64,000 nucleotides of DNA from contig JACPUC010000010.1 of NCBI GenBank assembly GCA_016192455.1, forward strand, positions 62,001-126,000. The letters run 5' to 3'. The notes below the pieces were generated by a model. That model made no database searches and was not told where the DNA came from. It worked only from the letters and a program-made list of their open reading frames with translations. The position numbers were made by a program, and so were the translations under genes. Positions 9,116-17,195 of this stretch are shown here, piece after piece (positions within the stretch are counted from its first letter, which is position 1; each line of letters starts with the position of its first letter). Source of the stretch: Candidatus Tectimicrobiota bacterium (GTDB lineage: Bacteria; JACPUC01).

Positions 9116-10042
9116 ATGCTTACCTTCCCTCAGTTCAAAGAGCAGATCATGTACGGCGGGCACAGCGCCTGCCCCGGCTGCGGCTCCACGGTGGCGCTGC
9201 GCATGGTGCTGGACGCCATGGGGCCGAACACCACGATGTTCGTGCCGGCGAGCTGCGCCAGCACCTACGTGGGCTTCATGCGCTCGAGCACCGAGGTGCA
9301 CGCCGTGCACTGCCTCTACCCCAGCGCCTTCGGGCAGGCGGCCGGTTTCGTCACGGCGCGGCGCCTGGCCGGCGATGACGTCGAGGTGATGATCTGGGGC
9401 GGCGACGGGGCGTTCTACGACATCGGCATGGACGGCCTGTCGCACGTGGCGGCGCAAGGGTTCGACATCGTGGCGGTGTGCAACGACAACCAGGGCTACA
9501 TGAACACCGGCCACCACAGCTCCAGCTCGACCATCCTGGACACCGATACCAAGCTCACGCCGGGCGGCATGCGGACGGGCCACAAGGAGATCATGGACAT
9601 CATGGTGGCCCACAACATCACCTACGCCGCCACCATCTCCGCCGCCTACCCGGAAGACCTGAAGGCCAAGGTCGCCAAGGCGAAGGGCCTGCCGGGGTTC
9701 AAGTTCCTGCACCTGCTGGCAAGCTGCGTGAACTGGGGCTACGAGGTGGAGATCGGCGTCAAGCTGGCCCGCCTGGTGGTGACCACCCGCATCCACCCCC
9801 TCTACGAAGTGGAGCGCGGCGAGTACCGTTTCACCTGCCTGCCGCCGCAGGCGCCGGTGCAGGAGTACCTGAAGCTGCAGGCGCGCTTCCGCGGCACCAA
9901 CGTGGAGGCGTTCCAGAAGGCCATCGACGACCGCTTCGCGATAATCTGGGAGAAGGCCGCCGGGCGCGTCGCGCCGCTCGTCGATGACCCCGCGGGCACG
10001 CGCATGTTCCTGCAGCAGCAGCCCGTGGCGGCGGGTGCTTGA
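9116..10042 (+). CDS. 2-oxoacid:ferredoxin oxidoreductase, beta (TPP-binding) subunit
   Basis: The product is 308 aa. The cysteine motif GGHSACPGCGSTVALR and the thiamine pyrophosphate motif GGDGAFYDIGMDGLSHVAA...CNDNQGYMNTG (GDG ... NDN) identify the beta subunit. The start ATG 9116 was chosen because it opens the conserved MLTFPQFKEQIMYGGHSACPG segment; the frame is open far upstream only by chance. It closes the oxidoreductase cluster. A truncated methyltransferase gene on the other strand reads into its 3' end. Confidence 0.87.
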   Translation: MLTFPQFKEQIMYGGHSACPGCGSTVALRMVLDAMGPNTTMFVPASCASTYVGFMRSSTEVHAVHCLYPSAFGQAAGFVTARRLAGDDVEVMIWGGDGAFYDIGMDGLSHVAAQGFDIVAVCNDNQGYMNTGHHSSSSTILDTDTKLTPGGMRTGHKEIMDIMVAHNITYAATISAAYPEDLKAKVAKAKGLPGFKFLHLLASCVNWGYEVEIGVKLARLVVTTRIHPLYEVERGEYRFTCLPPQAPVQEYLKLQARFRGTNVEAFQKAIDDRFAIIWEKAAGRVAPLVDDPAGTRMFLQQQPVAAGA

Positions 10043-10578
10043 TTGCTTGCGATCTCGCCTCCTCTCCGCCGGGGCTGGAGGTGAAGAGCGCGGACAGCCC
10101 AAGGAAATCCCCAGGCGCGGGAGCGGCGCCGCAGGCCGCCCGCCGCGGCGTTGACGTGGCGATGGTACGGCCAGTCGGACGACTGCCCCGGCCCGCCGCC
10201 GTCGCGCACGTAGACGCCTGGCTGCTCCAGGGGATGCGGCAGGCTGTGCCGCTCCCGCAGCCCGGCAAGTCGCCAGGCGCGCAGGCGCTCATCGAGCCGC
10301 GGATCGGCGTTCAGGTACGGCAGCGGCCGAAGCCAGGCGAGGTCGGTCGTGGCGATGCGGCACCCATGCGGCCGCAGGGCCTTGTGGATCTCCCGCGCCA
10401 CGAACCCGCGCCCCGCCCCCACCTCGAGGAGGCGGCGCGGCGGCGGCGCCATCCCCTGAATCGCCGCGACCACGTATCCCACCCGCGTCTCCATGCCGGG
10501 CAGGAGGTAGTTCGGCTGACCCCACTGGTGCGGCTCCCACTCCTGCGTCCAGGCCTGGCGGTCAAGCCCGTCCCGCAT
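9802..10578 (-). pseudogene. Truncated SAM-dependent methyltransferase-like gene
   Basis: The first 110 residues look genuine and include the SAM-binding motif RRLLEVGAGRGFVAREI followed by an acidic residue at the end of strand 2 (IATTDLAWL). Beyond about residue 150 the composition becomes arginine- and proline-rich, and the frame has no own stop before it enters the antisense of the beta-subunit gene, ending at 9802. I infer that the 3' part was lost where the oxidoreductase cluster joins. The probable genuine coding segment is about 10100-10578. A functional short protein cannot be excluded. Confidence 0.45.
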
Positions 10579-10601
10579 GAGAACGCGCAGCCCCGCACTC
10601 C

Positions 10602-11045
10602 CTACGGCAGGGGGCGATCTTTCGTGGCGCGCCAGAAGAAGGCCGCCAGGTCCTCGGCATGCATGCGCTTGATGGCGCGGGGGAAATGGGCTTTCCCGTC
10701 AAGGGGAGGTGGCAGCCGCAGCCACTGGAGAATCTTTCGTGGGGTCTGCTGCCGAGCCCAGGTCGTCAGATCGACGGCCTCGGCAAGACGCAGCGCCTCC
10801 AGCGCCTCGAGCCGCTCCGCGCGCTGCTGATCGGAGGGCGCGGAAGCCGGTCCACCGTATCTCACCTCATGGATGACGACGGTGTGACAGGCGGCGCACC
10901 GCGTCTCGAAGACCCGCAGGCCGCGCTTCGGGCTGCCGGCCATCGCCGCCGGCGGGCTTCCCAGCATTGCGGCGCCGCCGGCAAGAAGTCCGAGGAGACC
11001 TCCCCAGAGCAGAACCCGCGCCAAGGAGCCATCCGCCCTACGCAT
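10602..11045 (-). CDS. Exported c-type cytochrome-like protein
   Basis: The product is 147 aa. An N-terminal signal peptide (LLWGGLLGLLAGGAAMLG, cleavage near AMA-G) is followed by a single heme-binding motif CAACH in RVFETRCAACHTVVIHEV. The rest is helical, with no second CxxCH. The start ATG 11045 is supported by GGAGAAG upstream. A methionine axial ligand is not certain; HAEDLAAFF near the C-terminus is typical of cytochrome c helices. It is likely a periplasmic electron carrier. It lies between the truncated methyltransferase and the alcohol dehydrogenase on the same strand. Confidence 0.75.
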   Translation of the reverse strand: MRRADGSLARVLLWGGLLGLLAGGAAMLGSPPAAMAGSPKRGLRVFETRCAACHTVVIHEVRYGGPASAPSDQQRAERLEALEALRLAEAVDLTTWARQQTPRKILQWLRLPPPLDGKAHFPRAIKRMHAEDLAAFFWRATKDRPLP

Positions 11046-11113
11046 TCTACTTCTCCAGCGGCCACGGGCCGACCGCCAGGCCGCGCGAAGGGAGAGGCGC
11101 CGCTCCGCCACCC

Positions 11114-12211
11114 CTACGAGCGCAGATCGAGCACCGTCTTCGAGGGGTAGAGGCCGGAGACCTTGCCCGCCACGGTCTCGACAGCCTGTTGCGCCTCTTC
11201 GAGGCCGTAGCGCTGATCGACGATGTCCTCGATGGGGTACTTGCGCGAGCGCACCAGGTTCGCCGCCAGCGTATGCGCTTCGGTGCCGCTCGACAGCACG
11301 CCGAGCAGGCGCAGCTCCTTGAACTGCAGCTTCTGGAGGAAGAGCGGCGTCACCGTCTCGGTGCCGGAGAGGCCGGCGGCCACGATCGTGCCCAGCGGCG
11401 CGGCGAGGTCGGCGGCGATGCTGACGGCGCGCGGGTCGCCGGTGACCTCGACGACGACGTTCGCCAAGTCGCCGCCGGTGATGTCGCGCACCGTCTGCGC
11501 CAGGTCTTCCTTCTCGATGTCGATGCAGTAGTCGGCGCCGAACCGCCGCGCCAGCTCGAAGCGCCGCGCGTCGCGCGTCAGCCCTGTCACGATCACCGTG
11601 CGGGCGCCGCACTCGCGCGCCACAATGGTGGCGCACAGCCCCTGCTGCCCCACCCCCTCGATGACCACGATGTCCCCCGACTGCACGCGCCCCATGAGGT
11701 GCACCCATTCATAGGCGTTGGCGAGCACGGAGGGCGTCAGCGCGCAGGCTTCGGCGGGCAGGTCGTCGGGCATCTTGTGGAGGACGCTGTTGGGCGCGAG
11801 GTACATGTGCTCCCCGTAGCCGCCCCAGAGGTGCGGGGGCGCGACCGCGTTCGTCAGCGTGCCGTAGCCGATGAGGTGCAGGCAGTGCTTGAAGTGCCCC
11901 AGTCGGCACTGCTTGCAGAAGCCGCAGGGGACGAAGTTCTCGACGATGACGCGGTCCCCCGGCTGCACCCCCCAGCGCTGCGCCGCCAGGTCGCCCGCCG
12001 CCGCCACCCGACCCAAAATCTCATGGCCCAGGATCACCGGGTAGCCGCCGGCCTGCACCTTGCCGTAGAAGATCGACGGGTCGGTGCGGCAGATGCCCAC
12101 CATCTCCACCTTCAGCAAGCCGTCGTCGGCATGCAGCTCCGGCACGGGATACTCCCGCAAGCGCATTTCACCGATCTTCTCCACCACCGCCGAGGTTGTC
12201 TTTTTCGCCAT
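11114..12211 (-). CDS. Zinc-dependent alcohol dehydrogenase (MDR superfamily)
   Basis: The product is 365 aa. The catalytic zinc region is visible as GICRTDPSIFYG and GHEILGRVAAAGD. The structural zinc site has four cysteines in CGFCKQCRLGHFKHC, and a dinucleotide fold follows at VIEGVGQQGLCATIVARECGA. The start ATG 12211 (MAKKTTSAVVEK) was chosen over in-frame upstream codons because homology begins there. The gene is divergent from an aldo/keto reductase, and the two probably share control through the palindromes between them. The substrate is unknown; an alcohol or aldehyde in the catabolic network is likely. Confidence 0.85.
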   Translation of the reverse strand: MAKKTTSAVVEKIGEMRLREYPVPELHADDGLLKVEMVGICRTDPSIFYGKVQAGGYPVILGHEILGRVAAAGDLAAQRWGVQPGDRVIVENFVPCGFCKQCRLGHFKHCLHLIGYGTLTNAVAPPHLWGGYGEHMYLAPNSVLHKMPDDLPAEACALTPSVLANAYEWVHLMGRVQSGDIVVIEGVGQQGLCATIVARECGARTVIVTGLTRDARRFELARRFGADYCIDIEKEDLAQTVRDITGGDLANVVVEVTGDPRAVSIAADLAAPLGTIVAAGLSGTETVTPLFLQKLQFKELRLLGVLSSGTEAHTLAANLVRSRKYPIEDIVDQRYGLEEAQQAVETVAGKVSGLYPSKTVLDLRS

Positions 12212-12291
12212 GGGTCGTCTTCCTACGCCATCGAGTGAGGTCGCCTGCGCCGCGCCAGCAAGCTCCCGCCCGCCCGACTCTGTTGCCTTAC

Positions 12292-12319
12292 AGTATGCCG
12301 CCTGCCTGCGCGTTGTCCA
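12292..12319 (-). promoter_or_regulatory. Promoter of the alcohol dehydrogenase gene
   Basis: On the minus strand TGGACA (12319-12314) and CATACT (12297-12292) are separated by 16 bases, a good sigma70-type match about 80 bases before the ATG at 12211. A GGGAATTCCC palindrome lies one base upstream of the -35 box. Confidence 0.5.
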
Positions 12320-12320
12320 C

Positions 12321-12379
12321 GGGAATTCCCCGCAGACCCTCCGCATCACCGCCCCAGCCGCGCGACCCCGGGAATTCCC
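12321..12379. promoter_or_regulatory. Two identical GGGAATTCCC palindromes in a divergent promoter region
   Basis: The perfect 10-bp palindrome GGGAATTCCC occurs at 12321-12330 and again at 12370-12379, 49 bases apart, between the divergent alcohol dehydrogenase and aldo/keto reductase genes. The first touches the -35 box of the dehydrogenase promoter. The second lies where the -35 region of the reductase gene should be, upstream of TATGCT at 12404-12409, and is nested within CGCGA...TCGCG arms. This arrangement suggests binding sites for a dimeric regulator. Confidence 0.45.
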
Positions 12380-12436
12380 CTCGCGGCAGGCCATGGCAAT
12401 GACTATGCTGTAGCGCACCATGAGTCAGGAGGGCAC

Positions 12437-14038
12437 ATGACCGGGGAACCAACTCGACCGATTGCCGGCCGCGCCAGCGCTGCGGCCACGGCTGCCTTCG
12501 CCCGCCGGCAGGGGGCGGCGCGGCCGCGCCTGGAGCCGACGGCCTTCCGCGAGCTGAGCGGCACGGGCCTCACCGTCTCCAAGGTGGGCTACGGCACCTA
12601 CCGCGTGCACGTCGACGTACCGGAGCACCATGAGACGCTCGCCGAGGCGATCCGCCGCGGCTGCAACTGCATCGACACCTCGAGCAACTATACGGACGGC
12701 GGCAGCGAACGCCTCATCGGCGCGGTGCTGGGCGACCTCATCGGGGCCGGCGAGGCGCGGCGCGAGGAAATCGTGCTGGTCTCGAAGGTGGGCTACCTGC
12801 AAGGGCAGAACCTTGACCTGGCGGTGCAGCGCCAGGCGCGGGGGAACCCCTGGCCGGAGATTGTCCATTACCAAGAGGGTTGCTGGCACTGCATCCACCC
12901 CGATTTCCTCGTGGACCAGCTCGAACGCAGCCTGGCCCGCCTGCGGTGCAGCGCCCTCGATGTCTACCTCCTCCACAACCCGGAGTACTTCTTCGCACAC
13001 GCCCTGCATGACTCCGGCTCCCAGGACCTGCCGGCCCTGCGCGACGAGTTCTATCGCCGCGTGGAGCGCGCCTTCGCGCAGTTCGAGCGCTTCATCCAGG
13101 AGGGGCGGCTGTCATTCTACGGCATCTCCTCGAACACCTTCCCCAATCCGCGGCAGGACGGCGAGACGGTCAGCCTCGACCGCGTCCTGGCGGCGGCCCG
13201 CCGGGCCGCGGCGGAGGTGCTCGGCGACCCTGAACGGCACCACTGCAAGGTCGTGCAGCTCCCCTACAACCTCTTTGAGAGCGGCGCTCTGACGGAGCGC
13301 AACACGCCGCTCAACGGCGCCTCGGCAACCCTCCTCGAGGCCGCGGCCGCCTGGGGCGTCGGCGTCCTCGTCAACCGCCCCCTCAACGCCATCCGCGGCA
13401 ATTCCATGCACCGCCTGGCGCGGCCGGCGCCGCCGCCGGGGAGCGACTATGCCGGCGAGCTCGAGACGACGCTGCGCGCCCTGCAAACAACGGAAGCAGC
13501 GCTGCGCCAGGAGATGGAGGGGTGGCCCCAGCCCCCGCGCGCCTCGGACCTCGGCCCGCAGCAGCAGTTCTTCTTCGACGTCGGCGAGGTGCTGGCCGCC
13601 AACCTCGCGCGCCTGCCGGCGGGCGAGCAGTGGGAGATGATCGTCGGCCGGATCCTCGCCCCGAACATCCAGAAGGCCCTCGAGGAGGCCCTGCGCCGCT
13701 GCCCGATTGAGCGCCGCGAGGCCTGGAAGGGGCGGCAGCCGGCCTACGTTGAGCAGCTCAACGCTCTCCTCGCCGGCATCCGGCGCTACCACGAGTGGCG
13801 CGCCGCCGAGCAGATGGCGCCGCTCGACGACCGCCTGGCGGCCTGCCTGCCGCCCGGCACTCCCCAGGCGACGCTCTCCCAGAAGGCCCTCCAGTTCGTC
13901 GCCTCGTCTCCCGGCGTCGCCGTCGTCCTTAACGGCATGAAGCGCTCCCCGTACGTGGAAGATGCCCTCGCCATCATGGAGATGCCGTCGTATGCTGACG
14001 TGATGGGGCTGGCAGCCGCGGCCTACGAAACCTCCTGA
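12437..14038 (+). CDS. Aldo/keto reductase with long C-terminal extension
   Basis: The product is 533 aa, about 200 residues longer than a standard aldo/keto reductase. The catalytic tetrad can be traced: Asp and Tyr in CIDTSSNYTDGGSE, Lys in VLVSKVGYL, and His in DVYLLHNPEYF. The barrel ends with a VNRPLNAIR segment, after which a helical extension of about 190 residues continues to the end. A GCWHCIHPDFL insertion with two cysteines follows strand 3. The start at ATG 12437 has AGGAGG upstream. The extension and insertion suggest a subfamily with its own substrate or a bound cofactor; I do not recognise a named enzyme. Confidence 0.75.
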   Translation: MTGEPTRPIAGRASAAATAAFARRQGAARPRLEPTAFRELSGTGLTVSKVGYGTYRVHVDVPEHHETLAEAIRRGCNCIDTSSNYTDGGSERLIGAVLGDLIGAGEARREEIVLVSKVGYLQGQNLDLAVQRQARGNPWPEIVHYQEGCWHCIHPDFLVDQLERSLARLRCSALDVYLLHNPEYFFAHALHDSGSQDLPALRDEFYRRVERAFAQFERFIQEGRLSFYGISSNTFPNPRQDGETVSLDRVLAAARRAAAEVLGDPERHHCKVVQLPYNLFESGALTERNTPLNGASATLLEAAAAWGVGVLVNRPLNAIRGNSMHRLARPAPPPGSDYAGELETTLRALQTTEAALRQEMEGWPQPPRASDLGPQQQFFFDVGEVLAANLARLPAGEQWEMIVGRILAPNIQKALEEALRRCPIERREAWKGRQPAYVEQLNALLAGIRRYHEWRAAEQMAPLDDRLAACLPPGTPQATLSQKALQFVASSPGVAVVLNGMKRSPYVEDALAIMEMPSYADVMGLAAAAYETS

Positions 14039-14088
14039 GGGGGAGAAGGTTCCTCCACGCGATCTCATCTTGCGAAAGGGTGGCGGCA

Positions 14089-14607
14089 ATGGCTCTTACG
14101 GTACGCGTCGGTGATCGTTTCCCCGATTTCGAGCTGCCCTCGTCAAGCGGCGAGGTGGCGAGGCTCTCCGAGCTGCTCAAGAAGAAGCCGAGCATCGTCG
14201 CCTTCTATCGCGGCTACTGGTGACCGAAGTGACAGGTCCAACTGCGGGAATTGGTCCAATTCCATGACACGATCGCCCACAGCTACTGCGATGTCGTCGC
14301 GGTGAGCACCGACAGCGTCTCGGAGTGCGCCGCCTTCCGCGCCGGCCTGAACGCGCGCTTCACCTTCCTCAGCGACGCCGAGCGCCAGGCCGTCGAGCGC
14401 CTCGGCATCGTTGATGACTCCGACCCCCGGCGCCCGCGCATCGCCGCGCCCTTCACCTTCGCCCTGCTGCCGGACCTCACCGTGCACCGCATCTACAACG
14501 GCTGGTGGTTCGTCGGCCGGCCGACGCCGCATGAGCTGCGCCTGGATATTCGTGAGATGAGCCGCCGCTGCCGGGAGAACTACGAGGGGCCCTGCGCACC
14601 CGCGTAG
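14089..14607 (+). CDS. Peroxiredoxin-like (AhpC/TSA) selenoprotein with two in-frame TGA codons (UxxU)
   Basis: One frame from ATG 14089 to TAG 14607 encodes 172 aa if TGA at codons 45 (14221) and 48 (14230) are read as selenocysteine. The sequence around them is FYRGYWUPKUQVQLRELVQ, which matches the AhpC/TSA pattern FYRGxWCPxCxxQL, so both redox cysteines are replaced. The upstream half (VGDRFPDFELPSSSGE) and the downstream half (DVVAVSTDSVSECAAFRAGL, then RFTFLSDAE) are both typical of the family and stay in the same frame. A SECIS-like hairpin follows (14247-14263). A hydroperoxide or disulfide reductase role is inferred. A pseudogene with two chance stops is unlikely because both lie exactly at cysteine positions and the frame is otherwise intact. 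Confidence 0.85.
14247..14263 (+). promoter_or_regulatory. Bacterial SECIS-like hairpin of the UxxU peroxiredoxin
   Basis: GGAATT pairs with AATTCC around the pentaloop GGTCC. Counting the T of the second TGA (14230) as 1, the loop begins at base 24, the position where bacterial SECIS loops carry their SelB-binding G and U. The Escherichia coli fdhF SECIS has a very similar GGUCU loop. Relative to the first TGA the loop starts at base 33, so one element may serve both codons. Confidence 0.65.
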
Positions 14608-14614
14608 CCTTGTC

Positions 14615-14637
14615 GGAGCGCGGGCGTCCCGCCCGCA
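14615..14637 (+). repeat. REP-like palindrome, copy shared with cas1
   Basis: A 23-nt element containing GCGGGCGTCCCGCCCGC lies eight bases after the stop of the peroxiredoxin gene. An exact reverse-complement copy is found inside cas1 (60722-60744). It may also act as a terminator for the peroxiredoxin transcript. Confidence 0.7.
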
Positions 14638-14691
14638 CCTGCAAGGCTCCAAGTCTCGGCCGCCGCCCCTTTCGCGGCCACCCCCCGTCAC

Positions 14692-15693
14692 TCAAGCCTG
14701 CGCAATGGCATAGCCGCCGGGGCCCTCGGTCTTCAGGTGGTGGACGAGAAAGCCGTTCGCCTCCAGCAGCCGGCGCAGGCTCAACGGGGTGTGGAAGGTC
14801 CGGCCGGTGAAGCCGTACACCATGGCCTCGAAGAGCAGCGCCCCCATGTTGCCTCGGCGCCCCTCGTCCGGCAGGAACTCCACCACCACGAGGTGGCCGC
14901 CGGGGCGCAGGGCGGTTCGGCAGGCGCCGAGGAGCTGCTGCTGCTCCGTCTCGCTGAGGGTATGGAGGAGTTGGCTCATGAAGACGGCGTCGTACGGCCC
15001 CCCAAGAGGCTCGCGGCGGCAGTCGCCGGGCCGCTCCTGGAGGCGCCCCGCCACGCCGAGCCGCTCGCCGAAGCGGCGCGCCACGGCGGTGAGGTGCGGG
15101 TGATCGAGCAGCGTCAGCTTCGCCCGCGTCAGCCGCAGGAGAGCAGTCAAGCCGAAGGCCCCGGCGCTGCGCCCCAGGTCGAGCAGCCCCCACGCCTCGT
15201 CATGCTCCCCTTTCCAGCCCAGATCGTCGCAGACCTTCTCGGCGATGGGCCGATTGATGCCGAAGAGCCCGGTCGCCAGGCTGGCGGCGTACTCCTTGTC
15301 GTCGACCCACACATCGAGATCGAGCGCCCTGCCCTGCGCGATGACGTGCTCGTAGTGCTCGAAGACGCGGAAATGGTAGGCCGAGCCGCAGCCCGCGGTG
15401 ATGAGATCGCCAAGGTAGCTTGGGCTGTCTTCGACGAGGTAGGTTTCCGCCAGGGGACGCAGGCGGTAGGACTCCCCCTCCTTGCGCAGCAAGCCCAGGG
15501 CGGTGAGGGCGTTGAGGGTGACGCGGATGCCGCCGGCGTCTCCCGCAACGGCGGCGGCGAGCTGCGCTACCGTCGCGTTGCCGCGGGCGATGTGGCTGAA
15601 GAGCCCGGTCGCCACGGCGCCCCGCAGGAGGCCGGCGGTCCAGTGGCCGGTGGCGAGCAGCAGGATGGCATCGGGTCGCAGGCGGGCCGCCAT
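14692..15693 (-). CDS. O-methyltransferase (dimerisation + SAM-binding domains)
   Basis: The product is 333 aa. An N-terminal winged-helix dimerisation domain (ATGLFSHIARGNATVAQLAA, LRKEGESYRLRPLAETYL) is followed by a class I SAM domain. Its glycine-rich motif reads LLDLGRSAGAFGL, slightly different from the usual LDxGGGxG, and the catalytic region shows DAVFMSQLLHTLSE and LRPGGHLVVVEFLPDEG. This is the layout of plant-type O-methyltransferases and bacterial relatives such as hydroxyneurosporene methyltransferase. The start ATG 15693 has GGGGGAG upstream. The acceptor is unknown. It is convergent with the peroxiredoxin gene. Confidence 0.8.
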   Translation of the reverse strand: MAARLRPDAILLLATGHWTAGLLRGAVATGLFSHIARGNATVAQLAAAVAGDAGGIRVTLNALTALGLLRKEGESYRLRPLAETYLVEDSPSYLGDLITAGCGSAYHFRVFEHYEHVIAQGRALDLDVWVDDKEYAASLATGLFGINRPIAEKVCDDLGWKGEHDEAWGLLDLGRSAGAFGLTALLRLTRAKLTLLDHPHLTAVARRFGERLGVAGRLQERPGDCRREPLGGPYDAVFMSQLLHTLSETEQQQLLGACRTALRPGGHLVVVEFLPDEGRRGNMGALLFEAMVYGFTGRTFHTPLSLRRLLEANGFLVHHLKTEGPGGYAIAQA

Positions 15694-15787
15694 CGTCTCC
15701 CCCTGGAGCGAGCATCCTTTTCAGCAGGCCGGCACTCCCATCGCCGCCGGCGCCTGCCCCCCGCGCCAGCGCCCCCGGCGCGCGCCA

Positions 15788-15816
15788 TTGACGACGCCAC
15801 GACGCGCTGCTATCGT
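15788..15816 (+). promoter_or_regulatory. Promoter upstream of solute-binding protein gene
   Basis: TTGACG (15788-15793) and TATCGT (15811-15816) are separated by 17 bases. The 5' leader would be about 170 nt and includes a GGCGG-N6-CCGCC inverted repeat at 15931-15946. The rest of the 300-bp gap shows nothing else. Confidence 0.45.
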
Positions 15817-15993
15817 CCCAGCATACCACAGCTCATGAGCGCGACGGCAGGGCGGCCCCCACACTGCCGCGGCAGGACCTGGCAGAGCCCCCGAGGTGTT
15901 GAACTGCCAGTGCGAACGGCGGGGGGTAGCGGCGGGATATTCCGCCACGGAAGTGCGGACGTCTTCAACGAAGCCACGAGAAGGAGGAGAACG

Positions 15994-17040
15994 ATGACGA
16001 CCTTTTCCTTGCTTGCGAGAAGAAGCGTTCGTTTCGTTGGAGTGTTCGTCGCGGTTGCGGTGATGGCGGTCAGCCTGCATGGAGTGCCGACGGCCACGGC
16101 GGAGCCCGTGAAGGTGCGCATCGGCGCCTCGAGCATCCTGCCGACGGTCATCTTCCCAATGTTCTACAAAAAGCCTGAGCTGCTGAAGCACTACGGCAAG
16201 TCGTACACCGTTGATCTGCCGGTGATCAATTCGACTTCCATCCAGTTGCAGGCGCTGGCCGCCAAGGAGATCGACCTGGGATTCCTGGCGGCCTTGAGCC
16301 TGGGGAACGCCATCCAGAACGCCAAGCTTGACCTCCGGGTGGTGAGCGACCTGGTGCAGGAGGGCATCGAGGGCCGCTCCATCAACCGCTGGCTGGCCTT
16401 GGACTCCTCGGGCATCACCAAGCCGGAGCACCTGAAGGGGAAGAACATCGGGGTTTTGGCCTACGGCACGGCGGTGGACCTCATCCTGCGCACCTACCTG
16501 AAGCAGCACGGCCTGGACCCGAACCGCGATGTGAACATCGTCGAGGCGGCCTTTCCCAATCAGGGTCCGATGATGCGCGCCGGCAAGCTCGATGTGGCGG
16601 GTCTCGTCATCCCCTTCACCGTCATCGAACAGGCCAAGGGGGGAGTCCATACGGTGTTCGGCGGACCGGACGCCATGGGCCGTCATCAGGCGCTCATCAC
16701 GGTGGCGCGCACCGAGTTCCTGCAACAGAACCGGCAGGTCATGAACGATTTCTTCGAGGACTGGTTGAACGCCTGGCGCTGGTTCATTGATCCGAAGAAC
16801 AAGCAAGAGGTGCTGCAGATCGCCTCGAGCATGAGCAAAATTCCGGTGGACAAGCTGCAATGGTACGGCACCACCGATGACTACTACCGCGACCCCGCCG
16901 CCATGCCGCACCTGCCGTCGCTGCAGCGCAACGTCGATACGGCCTTCGAGATGGGCTTCATCAAGGAGCGCCTAGATGTGGCGAAGATCACCGACCTCTC
17001 CTTCCTCGAGGAGGCGAAGCGGCGGCTGGGGGTCAAGTAA
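15994..17040 (+). CDS. NMT1/SsuA-like ABC transporter solute-binding protein
   Basis: The product is 348 aa with a signal peptide (VGVFVAVAVMAVSLHGVPTATA, cut near ATA-EP; no lipobox cysteine). The periplasmic binding fold follows (VKVRIGASSILPTVIFPMFY). A perfect AAGGAGGA precedes ATG 15994. It is a paralogue of the protein at 34613-35665, sharing KPELLKHYGKSYT. The family binds nitrate, sulfonates, taurine, thiamine precursors or aromatic acids; the ligand here is unknown. No permease or ATPase gene is adjacent. It ends just before a strong hairpin and faces the DUF302 gene. Confidence 0.82.
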   Translation: MTTFSLLARRSVRFVGVFVAVAVMAVSLHGVPTATAEPVKVRIGASSILPTVIFPMFYKKPELLKHYGKSYTVDLPVINSTSIQLQALAAKEIDLGFLAALSLGNAIQNAKLDLRVVSDLVQEGIEGRSINRWLALDSSGITKPEHLKGKNIGVLAYGTAVDLILRTYLKQHGLDPNRDVNIVEAAFPNQGPMMRAGKLDVAGLVIPFTVIEQAKGGVHTVFGGPDAMGRHQALITVARTEFLQQNRQVMNDFFEDWLNAWRWFIDPKNKQEVLQIASSMSKIPVDKLQWYGTTDDYYRDPAAMPHLPSLQRNVDTAFEMGFIKERLDVAKITDLSFLEEAKRRLGVK

Positions 17041-17153
17041 GCCGGCCGCTCAGGTTGGCTGACGTCAGGCTGAGGAGGACGTGGCGCTCCGCCCGGCTGC
17101 CACGGCTGCGGCCCGCGGCTGAAGCGAGGTGTCGAGACCCTGGATGGCAAGCA

Positions 17154-17195
17154 GAGCGCGCTGCGGTGGCCGGCGCGGGTCACCGCAGCGCGCTC
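17154..17195. terminator. Strong hairpin between convergent genes
   Basis: A perfect 15-bp inverted repeat (GAGCGCGCTGCGGTG / CACCGCAGCGCGCTC) with a 12-nt loop lies between the solute-binding protein gene and the convergent DUF302 gene. The right arm overlaps the last codons of the DUF302 gene, including its stop. No T-run follows, so it may act as a bidirectional terminator or as an mRNA-stabilising hairpin. Confidence 0.55.

Noticed and set aside
14089-14232. The peroxiredoxin as a pseudogene with two premature stops
   Set aside because: Both stops are TGA, fall exactly on the two catalytic cysteine positions, and are followed by a SECIS-like hairpin and intact coding sequence.
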